Shown piece by piece: positions 61,781-64,000 of a stretch of DNA of 64,000 nucleotides. This DNA is from Littorina saxatilis (taxonomy: Eukaryota; Mollusca; Gastropoda; Littorinimorpha; Littorinidae). The notes below the pieces were generated by a model. It was not told the origin of the DNA. It saw only the letters and a list, made by a program, of their open reading frames with translations, and did no database searches. The stretch is from positions 37,452,894-37,516,893 of the forward strand of contig NC_090253.1 in the NCBI RefSeq assembly GCF_037325665.1. The letters are read 5' to 3'. A program made the position numbers and the translations under genes. Numbering within the stretch: position 1 is the first letter of the stretch; every line of letters starts with the position of its first letter.

Positions 61781-63298
61781 CTGTTCAAAAAAAGAAACGC
61801 ATAGCTTGTAATATTTGGTTAATTTAGTTATATGGCTACAAGGATATCCACCAAACTGCAGAAAATGTTTATCTGGTCGTCGACCTTTCGTCCATTGCCA
61901 CAAGTGAGCTCTGCACGTGACGCATGCGTTATCAGTGGCTACAATGTCAAAATTGCTCATTTGGCATGACCACTCGTCATGCTTCAGTGTAATCTCGTGA
62001 AACTCGGGGAATATTGAGCTCTCACCATGTCTTCCAAAACCCATAAAAGCGGATTGTTCGCCACAAAGAAATCAGACGACAATTCAGCGACGAAAGATGG
62101 CCCGATTGAGCAGAGAAGACCGCCAAATTGCATTGGGTCGTTTACAAGCAGACCAAAGTCAAAGTGCAATCGCCAGGCACTTCCACGTGTCCCAGAGCAC
62201 CATCAGTAGACTGTGGGTCAGGTTTCAAGCCACTGGCTCCGTTGCTGACTTGCCACGAGCGGGAAGACCAAGGGCGACAACTGCTGCTCACGACCGCTTC
62301 ATACGGCTCCGCCACCTCCGGAATCGTTTCCTGTCGGCCTCATCTTCTGTCCAGGCTCTCCCCGGGCCACACCGATTATCGGACCAGACCGTGCGGAACC
62401 GCCTGCATGAAGCTGGTTTGAGAGCTCGCAGACCTCACAGAGGAGCTGTCCTCACCCGCCGCCATCGCCAGAACCGAGTGCAGTGGGGCAACCAGCACCT
62501 TCGCTGGACCGTCCGGAATCACTGGAGACACGTGTGGTTCAGCGACGAGTCCTACTTCCTGCTCCAGCGACATGATGGTCGGAGGAGGGTCTACCGGAGA
62601 GTAAACGAACGTTACGCGCCCAACTGTGTGGATGAGGCACCCGTTCATGGTGGTGGAGGCGTCATGGTGTGGGGGGCGATCAATACCGCTGGAAGGAGCA
62701 CCCTGGTGCACGTCCAAGGGCGCATAACTGCCCAGCGATACGTGGAGGAAATTCTGCGCCCACACGCCCTTCCTCTTCTGGCTGACCAGGATGCCATATT
62801 CCAGCAGGACAACGCTCGCCCGCACACAGCACGACTCACCACCCAGTTCCTCACCGACCACCATGTCCAGGTGCTTCCCTGGCCATCCATGTCGCCAGAC
62901 ATGAACCCGATAGAACACCTCTGGGATGAATTGGACAGACGTGTGCGCAGGCGAGAAGAAGCGCCGGCAAATCACCGCGATCTATTGCAGGCACTTCAGG
63001 AGGAGTGGGACACCATCCCACAGCAAGATATCCGGCATCTGATCCAGTCCATGCCCAGAAGGTGCCGGGCAGTTGTTGCTGCTCAAGGCAGTCACACCCC
63101 CTACTGACTTGACAGCCTCGGCACCCAATCGTATTGATTGACTGATTGATTTGAAGATGCAAATGAACTGTGTGGGCATTCAACTGTGTCCATACCAAAT
63201 TTCAAACAAATAATCTAAATATTGGATTTTCTGTTAATTTTTTCGAAAAATAACACAAATTTGGCAAATAGCAACTATGCGTTTCTTTTTTTGAACAG
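61781..63298 (+). mobile_element. Tc1-like transposon, apparently whole
   Basis: 1518 bp with perfect 24-bp terminal inverted repeats (CTGTTCAAAAAAAGAAACGC + ATAG; inverse at 63275-63298). TA lies at both edges (61779-61780 and 63299-63300), as expected of Tc1/mariner. One long transposase ORF occupies the centre. It interrupts a tandem array whose other units show the uninterrupted GTTACATATGTG. Confidence 0.95.
62097..63107 (+). CDS. Tc1-family transposase (DD34E), intact
   Basis: 336 codons from ATG 62097 to TGA 63105-63107, a usual length for Tc1. The N-terminal third has two helix-turn-helix regions (SQSAIARHFHVSQSTISRLW; then LSDQTVRNRLHEAGLRARRP). The first catalytic Asp lies in VWFSDESYF, the second in IFQQDNARPHTA and the Glu in SPDMNPIEHLWDEL; 34 residues separate the last two, the Tc1 DD34E spacing. 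The enzyme binds the inverted repeats and moves the element by cut and paste into TA sites. No stop or frameshift is visible. GC content is far above the AT-rich neighbourhood, in keeping with a recent arrival. Confidence 0.96.
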   Translation: MARLSREDRQIALGRLQADQSQSAIARHFHVSQSTISRLWVRFQATGSVADLPRAGRPRATTAAHDRFIRLRHLRNRFLSASSSVQALPGPHRLSDQTVRNRLHEAGLRARRPHRGAVLTRRHRQNRVQWGNQHLRWTVRNHWRHVWFSDESYFLLQRHDGRRRVYRRVNERYAPNCVDEAPVHGGGGVMVWGAINTAGRSTLVHVQGRITAQRYVEEILRPHALPLLADQDAIFQQDNARPHTARLTTQFLTDHHVQVLPWPSMSPDMNPIEHLWDELDRRVRRREEAPANHRDLLQALQEEWDTIPQQDIRHLIQSMPRRCRAVVAAQGSHTPY

Positions 63299-63300
63299 TA

Positions 63301-64000
63301 TATGTGTGTGTGTGTGTTTGGGTAAATGTGTGTGTGTGTGAATGTGCATGTGTGTGTGTGTGCACATCAGGCAGTGTGTGTAACTTCCACGAGTATGATT
63401 TCTACAACAGGTAAGCGGATGTTAGGCAGGCCGTAATCGATCTCTTTGCGCGAGTCAAGGACGGCAGGGCTCTACGTCATTTACTGACGAGGCTTACTTT
63501 GCTAGCAGGTTGAAGTCTATGGGTTTCTGTTACATATGTGTGTGTGTGTGTGTGTATGTGTAAATGTGTGTGTGTGAATGTGCATGTGTGTGTGTGTGCA
63601 CATCAGGCAGTGTGAATAACTTCCACGAGTATGATTTCAACAACAGGTAAGCGGATGTTAGGCAGGCCGTAATCGATCTCTTTGCGCGAGTCAAGGATGG
63701 CAAGGCTGTACGTGGTTGGTTGGTTATTGTTGTTATCGTCTCTTCAGCAGGTTGTGCTATTCGAGACCTTTTTTGTGGATCGCACCTATTTTTGATCACC
63801 TCATACCATAAGTATGATTTCTACAGGTAGGTGGATGTTGAGCAGGCCGTTACCGATCTCTTTGCGCGAGTCAAGGACGGCAGGGCTCTACGTCATTTAC
63901 TGACGAGGCTTACTTTGCTAGCAGGTTGAAGTCTTTATGGGTTTCTGTTACATATGTGTGTGTGTGTGTGTATGTGTAAATGTGTGTGTGTGTGAATGTG
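63301..64000. repeat. Tandem array of exon-like units, right part
   Basis: Continues the array beyond the transposon; GATCTCTTTGCGCGAGTCAA occurs at about 63439, 63675 and 63855. A larger composite (…GTACGTGGTTGGTTGGTTAT…GACCTTTTTTGTGGATCGCA…) occurs both here (63705-63810) and at 61535-61640, so a block larger than one unit was also duplicated. The array runs off the window. Confidence 0.7.

Noticed and set aside
62376-62975. 199-codon minus ORF
   Set aside because: Shadow of the GC-rich Tc1 transposase gene on the plus strand.

Overview
The window looks like repeat-rich nuclear DNA from a gastropod mollusc. Support is split genes with GT-AG introns, abundant tRNA-headed SINEs, several MITE-like families, long CA and GA microsatellites, TTAGGG-type repeats and a secreted CBM14 chitin-binding gene. 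The dispersed families remind me of periwinkle (Littorina-like) genomes, but that is recollection and not proof. There are no operons, CRISPR arrays, rRNA genes or convincing free-standing tRNA genes.

Host genes: three are readable, all on the minus strand. (1) 25147-31742 is a five-exon gene for an adaptor with an N-terminal CABIT-like domain, three YxN motifs, proline-rich stretches and a C-terminal SAM domain, the layout of GAREM-type GRB2-binding adaptors. (2) 35838-41773 is a four-exon gene, in frame across every junction, for a 250-residue secreted protein with two CBM14-type chitin-binding modules and a Gln/Gly/Tyr/Asn-rich tail, with a TATA box upstream. (3) 56907-60322 holds the last four exons of a coiled-coil protein whose 5' part is not identified here.

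Layout: 1-5.9 kb is a tandem array of diverged units (family B) carrying an exon-like segment, broken up by SINEs and by family A elements. 5.4-9.1 kb has a coiled-coil ORF, internally duplicated DNA and an old Ty3/Gypsy-like gag fossil. 9.1-14 kb is dominated by TC, CA and GA tracts, with nested family A copies and a LINE 3' end sitting inside a GA tract. 14.4-15.1 kb is a 79-bp minisatellite and 15.3-16.4 kb a TTAA-flanked inverted-repeat element. 16.7-23.6 kb is a head-to-tail series of LINEs on the minus strand separated by (TC)n tracts, one with an intact 940-residue endonuclease/reverse-transcriptase ORF. 25-42 kb carries genes 1 and 2, whose introns hold family A copies, SINEs and two minisatellites. 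42-57 kb has no recognised host exon except at its very end; it holds several structured repeats (a CG-rich inverted-repeat element enclosing telomere-like repeats, an element full of TGACCTTGA motifs, retroposon family D, and a DNA transposon inserted in a minisatellite). 57-64 kb holds gene 3 and an apparently whole Tc1 transposon with perfect terminal repeats, inserted in a tandem array of exon-like units.

The most informative signals are junctions. Many insertions can be dated relative to each other because an empty site or a target duplication lies in the same window. The oddest is a family D retroposon flanked by 237-bp direct repeats instead of the 7-13 bp seen around its relatives.
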